Numbered from the stretch's first letter, positions 13,901 to 26,188 are shown. The stretch is 64,000 nucleotides of DNA from Burhinus oedicnemus (GCA_008921705.1 VFFE01007100.1:1918356-1982355), one strand, 5' to 3'. Translations and numbers: made by a program. The notes: generated by a model from the letters alone, not told the origin.

Positions 13901-16900
13901 ACACTTCTATCAAGATTCAGTGGCTGTACAGCACTGGAAAACATGGAATATCTTTAGCTGTACTGAAGGAAAAAAAAGACTCCCTGCAACTATCAGTGCT
14001 AAAACTAGCTTTCCATAACCAGAGCCAATTAAGCTAAGCCTCGAATGAATCAACATAGCATGAATTAAGAAGTAGCAAGGCATGCATGTAGAGACCTGCA
14101 TTTTCAAGTAGCAAGAACTGGCAGAATAAAGCACAAAGACGTATTCATAATAAGTCATCCTCATGCCACAATTTATCTGCTGCAAAGAAGTTTAAAGTTT
14201 TTTAGCACCAAAGCAAGAGAGTAACCCAAATGCTCATAGACTGCAGCAGCACAAAGTCTGAACTCCCACTGCTGCTTATAAACCAAAAAAACTCGTAGAA
14301 CTTCCTGTTCATTTACTTTAAATACACAACACAACCACACTATTATGTCTACAGGGTCAACAATTTCACAGTTTACTTTCAACATTAAAATCTATCTACA
14401 TATTCTACAAATATTTTTCCAGAGACAGTGAATACATAAAAAACTTCCCATGCCTTTTCTCTCTTGACAGAGATATCCAGTATGTCCACGATAGCCTTCT
14501 ATCTTCCTCCCATAATCTAGGTAAAGCTTACTAACTTTCATAATTTGTAGTACTTTAGTTTAGCTTAGAGAGGCTTGGGGGAAAAAAAGTAACACTCACA
14601 CTAATATTAGTTTAAAGTACCCTCAAAAACTAATACAGAAACTGAGAACAGTTATGTGTCTCTTACAGGCCTCAAACCAAACTGTAACTACACTTCAGCT
14701 TTCCGGAGCGCACACAGCCGTACAGGTAGTTCTGTTTGCAGTACACTCACTTCCAAACATATCTAAAAATCTAGACCATATCCAGTTCTTTCTTAATTTA
14801 TATTGCACTGACTACAAAAATTAGAAAGGTGTGCATATTTTAGTTTAATTTTCCTACCTTCACATAGAAAACTCTGTATGAGCTTTCCCCATAGATGCTT
14901 CTGTAAAACCAAGGGTCAGCTCTGCCTCCACCCGTGTTGTATGGATCCCTAGTTGAATGGTAATCAGTAAATAATTCAGAGGTATCTACTGTTACTGATA
15001 AGCACGTCAAAGTTAATATCATTAGCCAACATACTACAGTCAACTTACCTCGTTTACATAAACAGAAGAAGCAACTCTACCTGTATTTGAGGGTTGTGTT
15101 TTTAAGATAATATCTCATTCTATCACCATGTGTAAGACGTTAGAAACTAAAATACCTTCTAAAAATCTAAAAGGCTTCTGCATATAAAATTACTATGAAA
15201 ATCTGATACTGCACTGACTGTGAGCAAATGAAAATTCAATGTTCCTTTGATATTCTGGACAAATACCCATATCTTTTTCTCCCATGCTCTAACAGCAAGC
15301 CTAAACTGTGCTTTTCTTAGCTTTGGGCTATTGCTTTTTTGTTGTGACATCTTCACAGTGAATGTTTTTCATTCCTATTGATACTTCTAACAGTATTTAT
15401 ACAGGGTTCGTATCATTCACTTACCCTTAAGCATTTTTTTTCTGTTGCATACCTTTACCACAGTATCATGTTGCAAAGCTCACATTTAACCTGCTGTCCA
15501 TTTTCGTTTAACTTACTCTTTTATGGAAGAAGACTTAAGTTTGAATGGGCATTTCTTATACTTAGATCAGGTCTCATTTTATTAGTTATCTTCTAAGTAT
15601 GTTTCTCTAGAATACAAGCAGTGGCCAGAACCAGACCAGTCGTTTTTAATCTACTGGGTCTCTGAACAACCTTTACAGGATCTCATGGCTCACAGTTCTT
15701 GTAGCAAGTAAATCTAGATGAAAGTAAGCGACCATACTGGGTGTTTAAAAAACAAAACAAAACAAAACCAAAACCCAACAAAACACGGAGAACTTCATCA
15801 GTGTTCACCCTGTTTTGACCAGCCACAGCAGAGAATTGTTCCACTACATATGCAGTGCCCAAGACATCATTGTCACAAAATCACCTACACAAGGTCTTCA
15901 TTTTGAAATGTTTTTGTCTCCATCCTGTGATTATTTATGCTTTAAAAAAAACCCTTAAATTTTATTCTTTCACAAATGTACTATTATCATAGCTGAACAT
16001 AGCTTCCCCTTGTCCAAGAAAGAGAAACTTGGAAAATTTTAACCCATCAAAATCACGTGGCACCCAGACAAGTCTCCTTGTAGCCATCCTTCCCTTTAGA
16101 TTCACCTCCCTGTAGTACTCATAATTCCTCCCCTAGATGCCGTGCAGTTCTGTATCTCTAGATAATAGATTTAGCCAAGGAATAAGAGGAAGTGACTGTC
16201 AGTAAATTGCATTATGCTTCACTTGGAATACTGGTGAACATTTCTGGATTTTAGCAGTTACAATCTAACACCTAGATACTAGATGCCTGTGGTAAAATTA
16301 ACTTGGGGAAGACTTTTTCTGCACCAATAACATACATCATTCTACTTACGCCATTCTTCAGGCAAAGATTGGTATTTGTAGGAAAACTGCATTGTTAATG
16401 TCACAGTCCAGACATCAAAAGCACAGGTTATAGTGAAGTACATTGTTCTTCCAGATGTACATGATCTGCCAAGGTATCACTTTCAAGAGCTGATATTTAA
16501 AAGCAGGATGCAGTTGAGAAACTGAGTTACATGACATAGATGGACGTACTTCCTAATCAATCTTAGGAAAAAAGAAAAAAAAACAAGCAAGAAACCCACC
16601 TCTTGTGCCTGTCAATAGTTGGATGCAAATCAAAGAATCACTTTAGTATTTTTTTTTTCTTGAGTTGAATTTTAGTCCTCAATCAAACCTCGTGCTGTGC
16701 CACAGTCTGAGCAGCCTACTGAGTCACAGCATTCAAAGAAAGTAGGACAAAAATATCACTGAATGCTGATCCCACATTGAAAATATGCCACAGTCCCTCA
16801 TTCTCCTTATACATTTCACTTCTGTAATTAAATTGTACCCACAGAAATATACTACCTCCATTACAGAGCTATATTACTCTAAATCATTTCCTGAGCACTA

Positions 16901-17674
16901 AGCCTGCAATATACAAAATCGTCAAGAACAGTTTAGCAAAAACATAACGTCATATATATGCATATGACTTTCAACTGATACAGTTAGCAAGCACTGAAAC
17001 TCTGCAGGAAATGAAATGCTCCAACAAAAAATGGACCTTCTGAAAAGGACACTTGAAATTTCACGCTTATTCTGTAATTGCCAAACAACCGGAGATGTTC
17101 ATCCTGCAAGCTACTACTTTTAAAACTTGCCTGCTGTGATTCTGAAACTGGAGTTCATGTATTTCGCTTTTATAAAACTCCACTCCTTCTTTTAAATGTC
17201 TGTTGCCAGAGAAATTCATAGTGAAAGGGAAGCAAAGCTCAACTTCTATGTTGCAAATATAAACTTAAAAATCGTAAGTATATGCAATATACCAGCTTAA
17301 ACATTCAAAAGGATTTTACAGTAATGCTGCCTGATCTGACTGAACACACCCGCCCAACCATTCGTGTACTTCATTTTCTCTGAAACTTCATTTTGGATAG
17401 ATGCGTAAAGAACCTTTTAAAGAGAAAATCCCTAATTTCTGTCGCTTGTATGTCTGAAGCTGGATCCAGTCAGCAAATACTAATTCTTACAAGCATTCTC
17501 ATTTGTCACATAGGTTTTTTAAAATATCACAAAAAATCTAAATGCAGTAAACAAAATAGTAAAAAGTACCAGATAATTGCACAAGTATTACTAACAAGCT
17601 GTTTTCAGGCTCTGTTCTATTATTAAAGCGGCTGAAAAGCTAGATGCATGCAATGCTGCCCATCACTGGTTTTC

Positions 17675-17677
<3 letters not shown>

Positions 17678-17705
<28 letters not shown>
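17678..17705 (+). repeat. poly(A) run, 28 bp, at the CpG island edge
   Basis: Twenty-eight consecutive A, the longest homopolymer in the window, about 630 bp inside intron 1 from the exon 1 donor and just outside the CpG island. On the PTPN1 sense strand it is a poly(T) tract. Long dA:dT tracts disfavour nucleosomes, so it may mark the downstream boundary of the promoter's open region; that is inference. Confidence 0.9.
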
Positions 17706-18335
17706 GACGAATACGATTCTTAGATTTACTCCCTCGAGGTTAGGAAGGGGGCAGTTTTAAAAGGCTACTGAGAATTTATGTCCATGCTTAGCTCCAAGGG
17801 GAACCTGGAGCGAGAACAGGACGGTGGCTGAGGGACCTGGCAGAGGCACCTCCTGCCCCCCGGCTCGCTCGGCAGCGCGGGGGTGCTGCCCCGCTCCCGC
17901 CCCGGGCAGACCCGCCGAGGCCCGGCAGCGCAGCGGGCGGCCCCCGCCCCGCCGCGGAGCGGAGCGGGCTCCTCGTGGCACAGCCCACGCGAGTCCTGGG
18001 GAGAAGGAGGTGAGGGGCTTTGCTCGGCGTGGGCAGAGGCGCTCCCTCGGGGAAGGGGCAGAGCGGGGCCCCTTCAGCGCCGGGCGAAAGGGGAAGGAGG
18101 GCACGGCGGGGCGGCGGGGCCAGCCCGCAGCTTGCTACGGGAGGGAAGCGGGGAAGGGAAAGCTCCCACCCAGGGAGAGGGGAGGCGGAGGGCAGCGCTC
18201 CCCTCGCAGGGCCCGCGGCACGCTGCGGGGGTGGGGGGCAGAAGCAGGCGGCAGCAGAAAGGGGGTGAGGGAAGGGGCGCTCCCCGCTCGGCGCCGGGGC
18301 TGGGGGCAGAGCCGGGCCGGGGGGCTGCCCCTCAC

Positions 18336-18398
18336 CTGGTAGATGGCGGCCCAGCTGGCGGCCTGGTCGAGCCGGTGGAACTCCTTCTCGATCTCCAT
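18336..18398 (-). CDS. PTPN1: PTPN1 exon 1, coding part (protein-tyrosine phosphatase 1B, residues 1-21)
   Basis: PTP1B is an ER-anchored non-receptor tyrosine phosphatase that dephosphorylates the insulin and leptin receptor/JAK2 pathways. Only the first 21 codons are here. They begin MEIEKEF, end SWAAIYQ, and match human PTP1B at 14 of 21 positions as I recall it. The exon ends exactly at codon 21 (phase 0) and is followed by a good donor, CAG|GTGAGG (GT at 18335-18334), at the expected mammalian exon 1/2 junction. The ATG at 18398 sits in a strong Kozak context (CCCCACCATGG). Catalytic residues (the Cys215 loop, the WPD loop) and the C-terminal ER anchor are in later exons outside the window. 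The close paralogue PTPN2 is unlikely: its N-terminus, as I recall it, lacks the SWAAIYQ ending seen here. Confidence 0.93.
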
Positions 18399-18503
18399 GG
18401 TGGGGACGGCGCGCCAGGCCTGGCCCCCCAGCGCCGCTCCCGCCCGCCGCTCCGGCAGCTCCGGCTCCAGCTGCTCCCGAGGCCGCGGCTGCCCGCTCTG
18501 CAT
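18399..18503 (-). other. PTPN1: PTPN1 5' UTR with in-frame upstream ATG
   Basis: The reading frame of PTPN1 stays open upstream of the canonical ATG, back to an in-frame ATG at 18503-18501. Use of that codon would add 35 residues, starting MQSGQPRPRE and rich in Arg, Glu, Ala and Pro. The upstream ATG has only a moderate context (G at -3, C at +4), while the downstream one is strong. The known family start and conservation favour the downstream ATG, so I treat this segment as 5' UTR. It could instead encode a minor N-terminally extended form or act as an in-frame upstream initiator. Confidence 0.6.
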
Positions 18504-18960
18504 GTCACCCCTCCCTTCTCCCCGCCGGAACTACGCAGCCCGCCCCGGCGACGCGACGTCCGGGGCGGCCCACAGCCGCGGGGCCCGAGGGGCGGCGGGA
18601 GAAGGGGGCGCGCGAGCGGCGCGCGGCGCCAACGGTCTGTTAACGGGCGCGGCGGGCGCGAGCGCCCTGTGGCGGGGCTGTGAGGGCCGCTGCCCGCCCG
18701 TGGCCGGCAGGGGAGGCAGCGCCTTCCTCCCCCCGGGACCGCGGGGTGCTGTCGTCCCCTCGGCCCCCTGAGGCCACAGTCCGGCAGAGAGCTGCTGTCG
18801 GCGGCAGACGGGGCGGGCTGGGCTGCCTCCTCCCCCTCGGCACCCACGCCGCCACCCCGGCCGTCCCGCCCGGGGCCGCACTGACAGGTAGGGGCGGCCC
18901 CGGCAGGGCTGAGGGGCCGCAGGTTGGAGGTGGCAGCGGGGAGTCCCGGCTTGTGCTCGG

Positions 18961-20650
18961 CACGGGGTTTGGCTGGGCAAAGAGAAGACGGAGCCATTGG
19001 TTGTAGCTCTTGGGGCCCCAGGCTGGCGCGTTCTGCTTTCTGAGCCGTGAGGGAGTGCTTGACTCGTGTTTTCAAGCTCTTCGTCTGTAGCAAGAGAGTC
19101 AGAAATTTTAAAAAATTCTCATGCGGCCATCTGATTGCAGAGGAAGGGCTGTAAGGCAACCGGCGGTCTGGCAGTAGGTGCCTGATCTGGCAGGGCAGGG
19201 TACTTGGCTGTACGTGTATGTGCTCCCTTCAGAGATGGGCAAGACAACTGTATTCACTCACACTGTAGTCAGAAGATGGAGAGTTTATTTTTCGCTTGCA
19301 CACAGTCTGCAGAATGAAATGTATTTCTGTCAGTTATCCCATGCCCTTTGATTTAAAGGAAAGTGGGATGTGACAAGCTCTGAATGGAGTTTGATTATCT
19401 GTCCTCAGCTCTTGGATTTCTACTCTGAAATCACCATTGCTAGCAAGGTGCTATAGTCCTATCCCAGGAGGTAAACATTTGTCATTCTCTCCCACTCCTC
19501 TCATAAGGCAATGCCAAATGAAATGTTAGTGTACATATCTCATATTAGAGGGCCAACATCTTTCTTCCTGAGCTTCGAGAGCAGACGTTCCAAACATATG
19601 GATGTAGTTACCTGATGTATAATGCTAGAGCACACTTTGTTTCCCAGCTGAGGAATTTTACTCCTCATACCAGCCAGCTTCTGTTTGTTAGATTACAGTT
19701 TCTCAGGCTTTTAGAGCATATTACTACTTCTGAGGGCTGGTGCAGGCTTTGCGCATCTCAGCAGCGTGAACGCTGACCCAAAATAAGGTTGTGAGAGTGG
19801 GTTTGTAGGATCAACATTTTTCATGAGTGGATTTGATTATAAATACCCTAAGCCCAGCATGAAGGCAGTGAGAGTGGTAGGGTTCTCAAAAGGCAAGATG
19901 TATTAACGTCATGGAAGACAGAAGCATTTCATAGCTTAGCAGCAGCTCTTACACCACTTAGCTATTCCTGCTAGAGGAAGCTTTTCCATTGCTTTTCCTA
20001 ATCATTCTACTGTGCAGTCTTTGGAAGAGGCTCCCTTTCAGCGTTCAGCCCCAGAATGCCACCCTGTTCGAGACTCGCTTATTAGGCTACTTAAGTGCAA
20101 ATGGATGCTCTCTGAGAAGAGAGGACTAGTCAGAGATGTGCACTGAGGGGCACAGAATTTTGAGGGAGGGTTAATAGTAACGCCCACAGTAAAGGCAAGC
20201 TGTGGAAAGCATCTTAATAGGATAAACAACTTAACCTAGGTAAACAATGAAACATTATTTTCTAGTCAGCTGCTGCGTGTCACATAGAGGCATTAGCAGA
20301 TGGTATTAAAAAGATTTTTTGCCTTTCTTACTGCACGGACTTTCTCTTGACCTGATTTTTGGAACTAGGCAGATGCAGTGTTAGTCCCATGAATTAAAGG
20401 GTTTCCACCTACTGAGACCTGCTTCTGTATTTCTAGAAGCCATGGATGGGGGACCACATCTTCTCTCCCAATCTGGCTGCTCTGAGCCGGTATCTTTATC
20501 TTGAGTCCAGGTGGGGAATTTTTAACCTACTGGACCTGGGGACATAAAGACAAATTTAACAGCTTTGCTGCTTTCCCCTTTCCCTGTTATTTCAGGGTCA
20601 TGAATTATGAATGTATTCGGGGAGTCTTTCTGTGTTTCAGTGATTCATAC
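18961..20650. other. intergenic, no feature recognised
   Basis: Sequence upstream of the PTPN1 promoter. CpG density falls to background after about 19,000. Stops are frequent in all frames. I recognised no exon, repeat family or RNA gene here. Confidence 0.6.
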
Positions 20651-21169
20651 TGTCGTGGTTTAATGCCAATCAGCAGCTAGAACCATACAGCTGTTCACTC
20701 ACTTCCCCCATTTTGGATGGGGGAGAGAATCCTGTGGGTTGAGATAAAGGCAGTTTAATAGGTAGAGCAAAAGCCGCACACGCAAGCAAAGCCATCTTCA
20801 GGAAAGCAGGGCTCCATCACATGTAATGGTTACTTGGGAAGACAAATGCCATCACTCTGAATGTCCCCCCCTTCCTTCTTTCCCCAGCTTTACACGCTGA
20901 GCATGACATCACATGGTATGGAATAGTCCTTTGGTCAGCTGGGGTCAGTCGTCCTGGCTGTCTGTCCTCCCAGCTTCCCGTGTACCCCCAGCCTACTCGC
21001 TGGTGGGGCGATACGAGGAGCAGAAAAGGCCGTGACTGCCTCGCAACACACTGCCTAAGAACACCAGTGTGCTGTCAAAAGTATTTCTCATCCCAAATCC
21101 AAAACATTGCACCATACCAGCTGCCAATAATAAAGTTAACTCTATCCCAACTGAAACCATGATGCATAC
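20646..21169 (-). mobile_element. solo LTR of an avian endogenous retrovirus (LTR 20651-21164) with 5-bp target-site duplication
   Basis: The block reads antisense on the + strand. It starts TGTCGTGGTTTAA at 20651 and ends near CTGAAACCATGATG, the layout of a common avian ERV LTR family. The direct repeat CATAC flanks it (20646-20650 and 21165-21169), giving a 5-bp target-site duplication that suggests an ERVL-like integrase. On the minus strand an ATTAAA poly(A) signal lies at 20759-20754, and the usual TATA position near 20891 has decayed. The expected terminal CA is mutated to TG, so the exact right end is uncertain. No gag, pol or env flanks it, so this is a solo LTR left by recombination between two LTRs. 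Confidence 0.8.
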
Positions 21170-23448
21170 TGAGAGATTAGTCTTTATATATAAAATGTCA
21201 CCAAAGAGTAGTTTCTGTGGATGGCCATTTTTCATGCAGGCATAAACCTGATCATACCTAGAAGAAGTCGAAGCTTGTGATGCTACAGCTAAATGCTACT
21301 GAATTACTGCAGTGCGTAAGCTTTTTATAAAGGAAGATAGCATACACTCTTTTATGCTTATGTCACCTGAATGGGCGTAATAAATAAAATCAGTACAAGT
21401 TCTTCAGTCAGTGATTCATCAGCAATATATTCTGCTAAGTGTGTACTGTTGTCACAGAAATAATTGCCTTGAATGACAAAAACTCATATAAATTGATATT
21501 CAGCTGAACACTTCAGAGTAACCCAGAAAAGAAGAGATTATAAAAATTGCCAGTATATCTTCCATTTCTTCAGGAATCTGTGTATCACAGTTGAAATATG
21601 TGTGGCTAGTAACATTTTAAAATGTGTTGGTCTGATTCAATGAATGACTTTATTAAATAACTGAAAATTTTCCAGTGGATAGACTACGTTATAAATATTT
21701 GATTTTACCTACATATGCCTATATAAAATAAGTAAGTAATAATTTGCAGCAGTGATACACATTGTGACTCCTATTTCAGAAAAGCACAACTAATTGCTGT
21801 ATAAGCTATTGAATTCTTTTGGCTTTGTTTTTACCTACGATTTCAGCAATAGTACATGTGATGACATCCATAGCTAAAAAACTGAGATCCTTACAATGTG
21901 CAGTTAGATACTAGTTTATGTCAAATAATAAGCTTCATCTCTTTAGCACCTTGTGGTGCTACAGCAATGTAAAGGGCACATAGGTCACTTTATGGAACCA
22001 TCAAGTGCATTCTAAAGGTAAGAATTCTGGAATTCCTTCTGCTGAGTAGGGGAGAGCACCTCACCTTTTTCTTTGTAACAGTTGTAGGTGTTTGTAGTAA
22101 TTTTTATTTGGCCCCTAATATACAGTAGGCTGTAGCTACCCACTAAACAATGTGAAACAGCCTGGCCTTGAGTTTAAAAATGAACATTAGCAGAACAATG
22201 AAACTAATTTTTAATTCATTTGAAACCCATAAAATGACTTACTCAGTCTAATCAGGTTAAAGTATTTAATTTGCCTTTCTGCTAACAATATTCAACGTTT
22301 TGAGATGACCTAGTTTAAAACAGCCAATGTCATAAATCTCCATTAAAGTGTCTGCAAATATGATACATGTTGTTCCTTCACAGTTTGATTTTTGAATGCA
22401 ACTTTATAGTTGCATTAAGCCAGTTCTAGCAGGCTGCATCTCCAGTGTGCAATTGGGAAGCTTGTCATTCACATTCAACACACTTAATGCTATTGCACTG
22501 TACATATTTATGTCTCTGTTTAGCAGAAATATAATCTTGTGTGAAACAGAGTTCAAACTTGGATCCTCTACTATGTCCTTTTGGTGTTACATCTTAGCCA
22601 TTCCTTGTTCTGATTTTCTCTTTTGTTGTAGTTAAGCATTCAGTATTGTTACTGTGGAAAGTTTGGGTTTGTCTTGATGTTCCTCTTACTAATATTACAA
22701 CATCACATGAGGCTCTAACAGTTCACATGTTATACTTTGGTTACTTTGAAGTACCTGTAAGTTCATGAGCAAAATCCAGTGCAATTGGGCATTGTCATAC
22801 GATATAAATAGGCTGTTTTACTTCTGATTTTGTTCTGATGTTAGGATCAGTTTTAATGTGGTAAAATTATTCTTGATTTATATTACTGTATGCAAGATCA
22901 GGATCAAGCCTGGTATATTCTAACTTGGTGTGATTTCTGTGGTAAAAATGTATATTAGCTTGTAATTTTTTAATACTAAGGTTATGTACATAAATTAATA
23001 TTCAGGCTCACCTAACTTTAAAGCTCCCTGAAGAGGCAAGCAGTTAAGAACAGAACTTCAAAAAAATAACATGCTTTGTGGAGACTCAGGATGAGAGACT
23101 ACAATAGAAAGTAGCAGAAATAGCAAACTACTAAATAATTTAGTTCATATATTTCTGAGAGGCTTAGGCATCTAAATCCAGGGTTCAGGAAAGTATGTAT
23201 CTCCAGATTCACAGATGTGAACCACCTTGGGAAGTGAGATGCACAAACCAGATCGCTTTTTTTATAGAAAGAGAAAAAATGTTGTAATGAACATGGGTTA
23301 AGGACAAAATTACTATAGTCCAAGCCTTAGGCAGCTCATCTGAAAGGACAGTCAGATTCTGGTCCTGCTAGTGGTGAATGTTTGTGCAAAACAGTTTCAC
23401 ATGTGTAAGGGAGGCTAAAAGATCTTCACACCAGACTCCATGAGCTCA
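21170..23448. other. intergenic, no feature recognised
   Basis: AT-rich sequence with no open frame that looks coding and no repeat family I can name. Confidence 0.5.
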
Positions 23449-23550
23449 TGGTTAGGGCACTGCTCAGATGTAAAGGATGTGTTTCGCTCAGGCAGAGGCA
23501 AGAGTTGAATGCAGGTCTGCCACATCCCGGTGTAGTAAGAGATCTAACCA
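23449..23550. repeat. ancient palindromic MITE-like relic
   Basis: TGGTTAG at 23449-23455 is mirrored by CTAACCA at 23544-23550. The interior right half (GTTGAATGCAGGTCTGCCACATCCCGG) resembles one arm of a palindromic repeat I recall from turtle and crocodile genomes, where each arm reads as 'tggttag...cctgggatgtgg...gaacc'. The arms have diverged so far that only the outer 7 bp and scattered interior bases still pair. The name of the family is uncertain. Confidence 0.4.
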
Positions 23551-24065
23551 TTGAGGTATTAGTTGGAAGGTGATTCCCATCCACAGCTCCTTTCTTTGTT
23601 TTCAGAATGTGGTCTACTAGTGCTTTGAGTATGTCTTCAGCACCAGGTTTCTCAAGGAATGTCAGTGTAGAGAATCTGTTTGTGAGCTGCGGCTTAGACT
23701 AAAGGGAAATGCTGATTTATGCAATTGTGTCAGAACTTACAGGATTTTGTGCACGCTAAGAGTTCAGGTAGAGAATTTTAGAATCAGTTTTAGGCTGGTG
23801 ACCTAAGAGACCCTGTAATCTAGCAAAGGATTAATATTGTACTAGGCATGGCACAGGAACGCTGTAATAGGATGCTGGTGTCAGAAACCATTAATGATTT
23901 ATCAGAGAAGATGCAATGAAATGACTTGGCTATCGTGACCTGGACAGTGGTAGAATCACAGTGTTGAGCTTCAGTCTGGCTTGTAACCCTGTATCCCCTC
24001 TATCCTTCTCAAATCAAAGGAATCCTTTTCTTGTATCTGGCTTTCCTGATGCCTGTCTCTTTATG

Positions 24066-24602
24066 CAAGATAAAAGAACAAGCCTCCTCCCCCTCCACTC
24101 TGCCCTGATGAGGCCACATCTAGAGTACTGTGTCCAGTTCTGGGCTCCTCAGTTCAAGAAAGACAAGGAACTACTGGAGAGAGTCCAGCAGAGGGCTGTG
24201 AAGATGATTAGGGGGCTGAGGCATCTCTCTTATGAAGAAAGGCTGAGAGACCTGGGTCTGTTTAGCCTGGAGAAGACTGAGAGGGGATCTCATCAATGCT
24301 TATCTAAAGGGTGTGTGTCAAGAGGATGGGGCCAGACTCTTTTCAGTGATCCCCAGCGACAGGACAAGGGGCAACGTGCACAAGCTGGAACACAGGAAAT
24401 TCCATCTGAACACAGGGAAAAACTTGTTTGAGGGGAGGCAGCCCAGAGAGGTTGTGGAGTCTCCTTCTCTGAAGATATTCAAAACCCGCCTGGATGCATT
24501 CCTGTCCAACCTGCTCTAGGTGAACCTGCTTAGGCAGGGGGGGGTTGGACTGGATGATCTCTGAAGGTCCCTTCCAACCCCTACCATTCTGTGATTCTGT
24601 GC
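24066..24602 (+). mobile_element. CR1 LINE, 5'-truncated 3' end with RT C-terminus
   Basis: Translation gives the C-terminal part of the CR1 ORF2 polyprotein, including [20 protein letters not shown], then ...[16 protein letters not shown]. After a frameshift near 24,285 it resumes in a second frame ([39 protein letters not shown]). About 15 residues before REVVESPS that are usual in CR1 are missing, a small internal deletion. The end carries the CR1 3' UTR (GGTTGGACTGGATGATCTCT...) and the short tail ATTCTGTGATTCTGTG. CR1 copies are normally 5'-truncated and lack poly(A) and target-site duplications, as here. The element is dead. Confidence 0.95.
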
Positions 24603-26160
24603 TGGGAAGAGAATACTCAAATAAACTCTTACCAAAAATCTCACCACAGAGAGGGCCAATAAAAAACTTGAATTAATCAATGAATCGGAGTTTAAAAAAA
24701 AAAAAAAAGCTCAAAAGTGTTTGCATAGTTGGTTGATGCTAAATTCCCAGAAAACTATACAGGGTAGGACTGTGGGGTGGTGGGGAGAGGAGTAGTATTT
24801 TTTCTGAAATTCCTGCTGGTGTCCTTATCCTGCAGTACTAAATAAGTCCCCAACAAGAAAAGGATGGAGAATCCTAAAATTGTCTGGCTCAATGGACAGT
24901 GAAGCTCCCTGTGCTGTGGAAGTCATATGGGAACTAATTAGAATTTTGTTCTTTCTGAAAGACCAGGAAGCAGGATGAGTATCTGTTTCTGCAGTGACTA
25001 ATACCTTTTGCATTTAGAAACAAAGGTGCTTCAACTTATTTCCCAACAGCTCCTTTAGATCAAGGGATGAGAATGTATTAAAAGGTTTTAATGGATATAT
25101 GTCTGTATGTGTAGCAAGAGATCTAGTTGTATATAGCCACCTTGGAGCTGCAGTGCTCCAGAAAAATTATTCATAATCTTGGCTTGTTCTTTCTCTGTTA
25201 ATTCATAGTTAGAGAGACATTAAAATATTTACACATAAGTGTGTTAAACAATAGGGCGGAAAGACTTCTTTATTATGGCTTAATATTGAATCTGTTGGGG
25301 AGAATGCTTGACATCTTTCTAATGAGGACAGCTTCTTTCCAAAACATGTTAGAGAGGTGGCATCACTTCACTGCAGAGTAACCCCTCCTGTGAGTTCTAA
25401 TCTATGTGAAGTAAGCGGTCCACTTGACCTTGTCTCCTCATGAGAACAGATGATATTCTAGAGGCTGGACTCTGTCCTGAAGAGGAGATAAACTGAGGAT
25501 AGTGGGAGTAGAAGAGTGTGACAAACCAAACTGCAGTTTGTCAGCGTGCAGCAGAAAATTTCATCTGATATACAGACATCAAAAATCCCTGCTCCAAAGC
25601 ACTTCAGGATTGAGATTATGAGAGGTGGCCTTAAACCCTAAATGCTACAAAATCACTGAAGTTCGGCTGCAATGAAGCATTTTAGGTGACGGATGCAATG
25701 CAATGCAAAACAAAGTCCTCAGTGGAAGAAGAGCGCAGCTATGGAGAAGAATGGTGCATGGGTTCACACGCTTCAGATACCCAACTCTAGAGAGCGAATC
25801 GGCCTCCTCATGGATGTCTGGGAAAGGGGGCCAGCATGGAAGTGCCCTGATTTGCTAGACCCTTTCTTGCCTGATCAGCTAGAGAGCAGTTGCAGCCATC
25901 AGGGGTTGTTTTCACTTTAGTTAGTGTGTAGAGGTGGCCTCATGGGGAGCTTTACAGGAACAGGACAGTTTTACGTGATGGTTGAGACCAACCTGACATA
26001 GGAATTCAGCAGGGTCGGGAATAAAAGAAGCTGCAGAGTGGAAAATGAGGGTAAGTAATAGTGATGAAAAGGAGATGCACATAGGAAAAAATATATTTCT
26101 GATGGCACATAAAAGAAACTGGATTTAAAAGCAACACCAGTTTTTCTAAGGAGTCTGAGT
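24603..26160. other. intergenic; one poly(A) run, nothing else recognised
   Basis: A run of 15 A lies at 24694-24708, about 100 bp past the CR1 tail and apparently not part of it. I recognised no gene or repeat in the rest. An open stretch at 25693-25920 (75 codons) has no recognisable domain and I do not call it. Confidence 0.5.
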
Positions 26161-26188
26161 CACGTTCTCGCAGTGTGGGACAGGGAAG

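Larger units (their letters stand above)
1..18335 (-). other. PTPN1: PTPN1 intron 1 (5' part, runs off left edge)
   Basis: This is the sequence downstream, on the minus strand, of the PTPN1 exon 1 splice donor. It begins with GTGAGG at 18335 and continues to the left edge. I looked on the minus strand for the next PTPN1 exon, which should start with an Asp-Ile-Arg-His-Glu-like stretch and carry an Asn-Arg-Asn-Arg-Tyr-Arg-Asp motif, and did not find it. Intron 1 is therefore longer than 18 kb here, in line with the very long first intron of mammalian PTPN1. The content is AT-rich with frequent stops in all frames. It holds homopolymer runs (listed separately), a short C-rich, CpG-poor stretch near 8640-8760, and no transposon copy I could identify with confidence. 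Two exon-like signals near 13.6 and 14.9 kb are discussed under findings. Confidence 0.8.
17800..18960 (-). promoter_or_regulatory. PTPN1: CpG island promoter of PTPN1
   Basis: GC content and CpG density rise abruptly from about 17,800 and fall back by about 18,960, while flanking DNA is AT-rich. The island covers PTPN1 exon 1, its presumed 5' UTR and the start of intron 1. No TATA box is visible upstream of the ATG on the minus strand, which fits a TATA-less, dispersed-initiation housekeeping promoter. Visible motifs are a GC box GGGGCGGG at 18810-18817, an ETS-type CCGGAA at 18525-18530, and a YY1-type AGATGGCGGC at 18341-18350 that lies in the coding sequence itself. The transcription start cannot be fixed from sequence; it most likely lies between 18,500 and 18,700. 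Long open frames here (up to about 275 codons on both strands) come from GC richness and I do not take them as genes. Confidence 0.85.

Noticed and set aside
17757..19159. Open frames of 107-275 codons on both strands in the CpG island
   Set aside because: GC-rich DNA has few stop codons, so long frames arise in several frames at once. They show no known domain, low-complexity Arg/Gly/Pro/Ala composition, and overlap the PTPN1 promoter and exon 1.
23765..23830. Possible old reversed CR1 3' end (AGAATTTTAGAATCAGTTTTA...)
   Set aside because: Only the tail-like start is suggestive; the rest does not follow the CR1 3' UTR convincingly.
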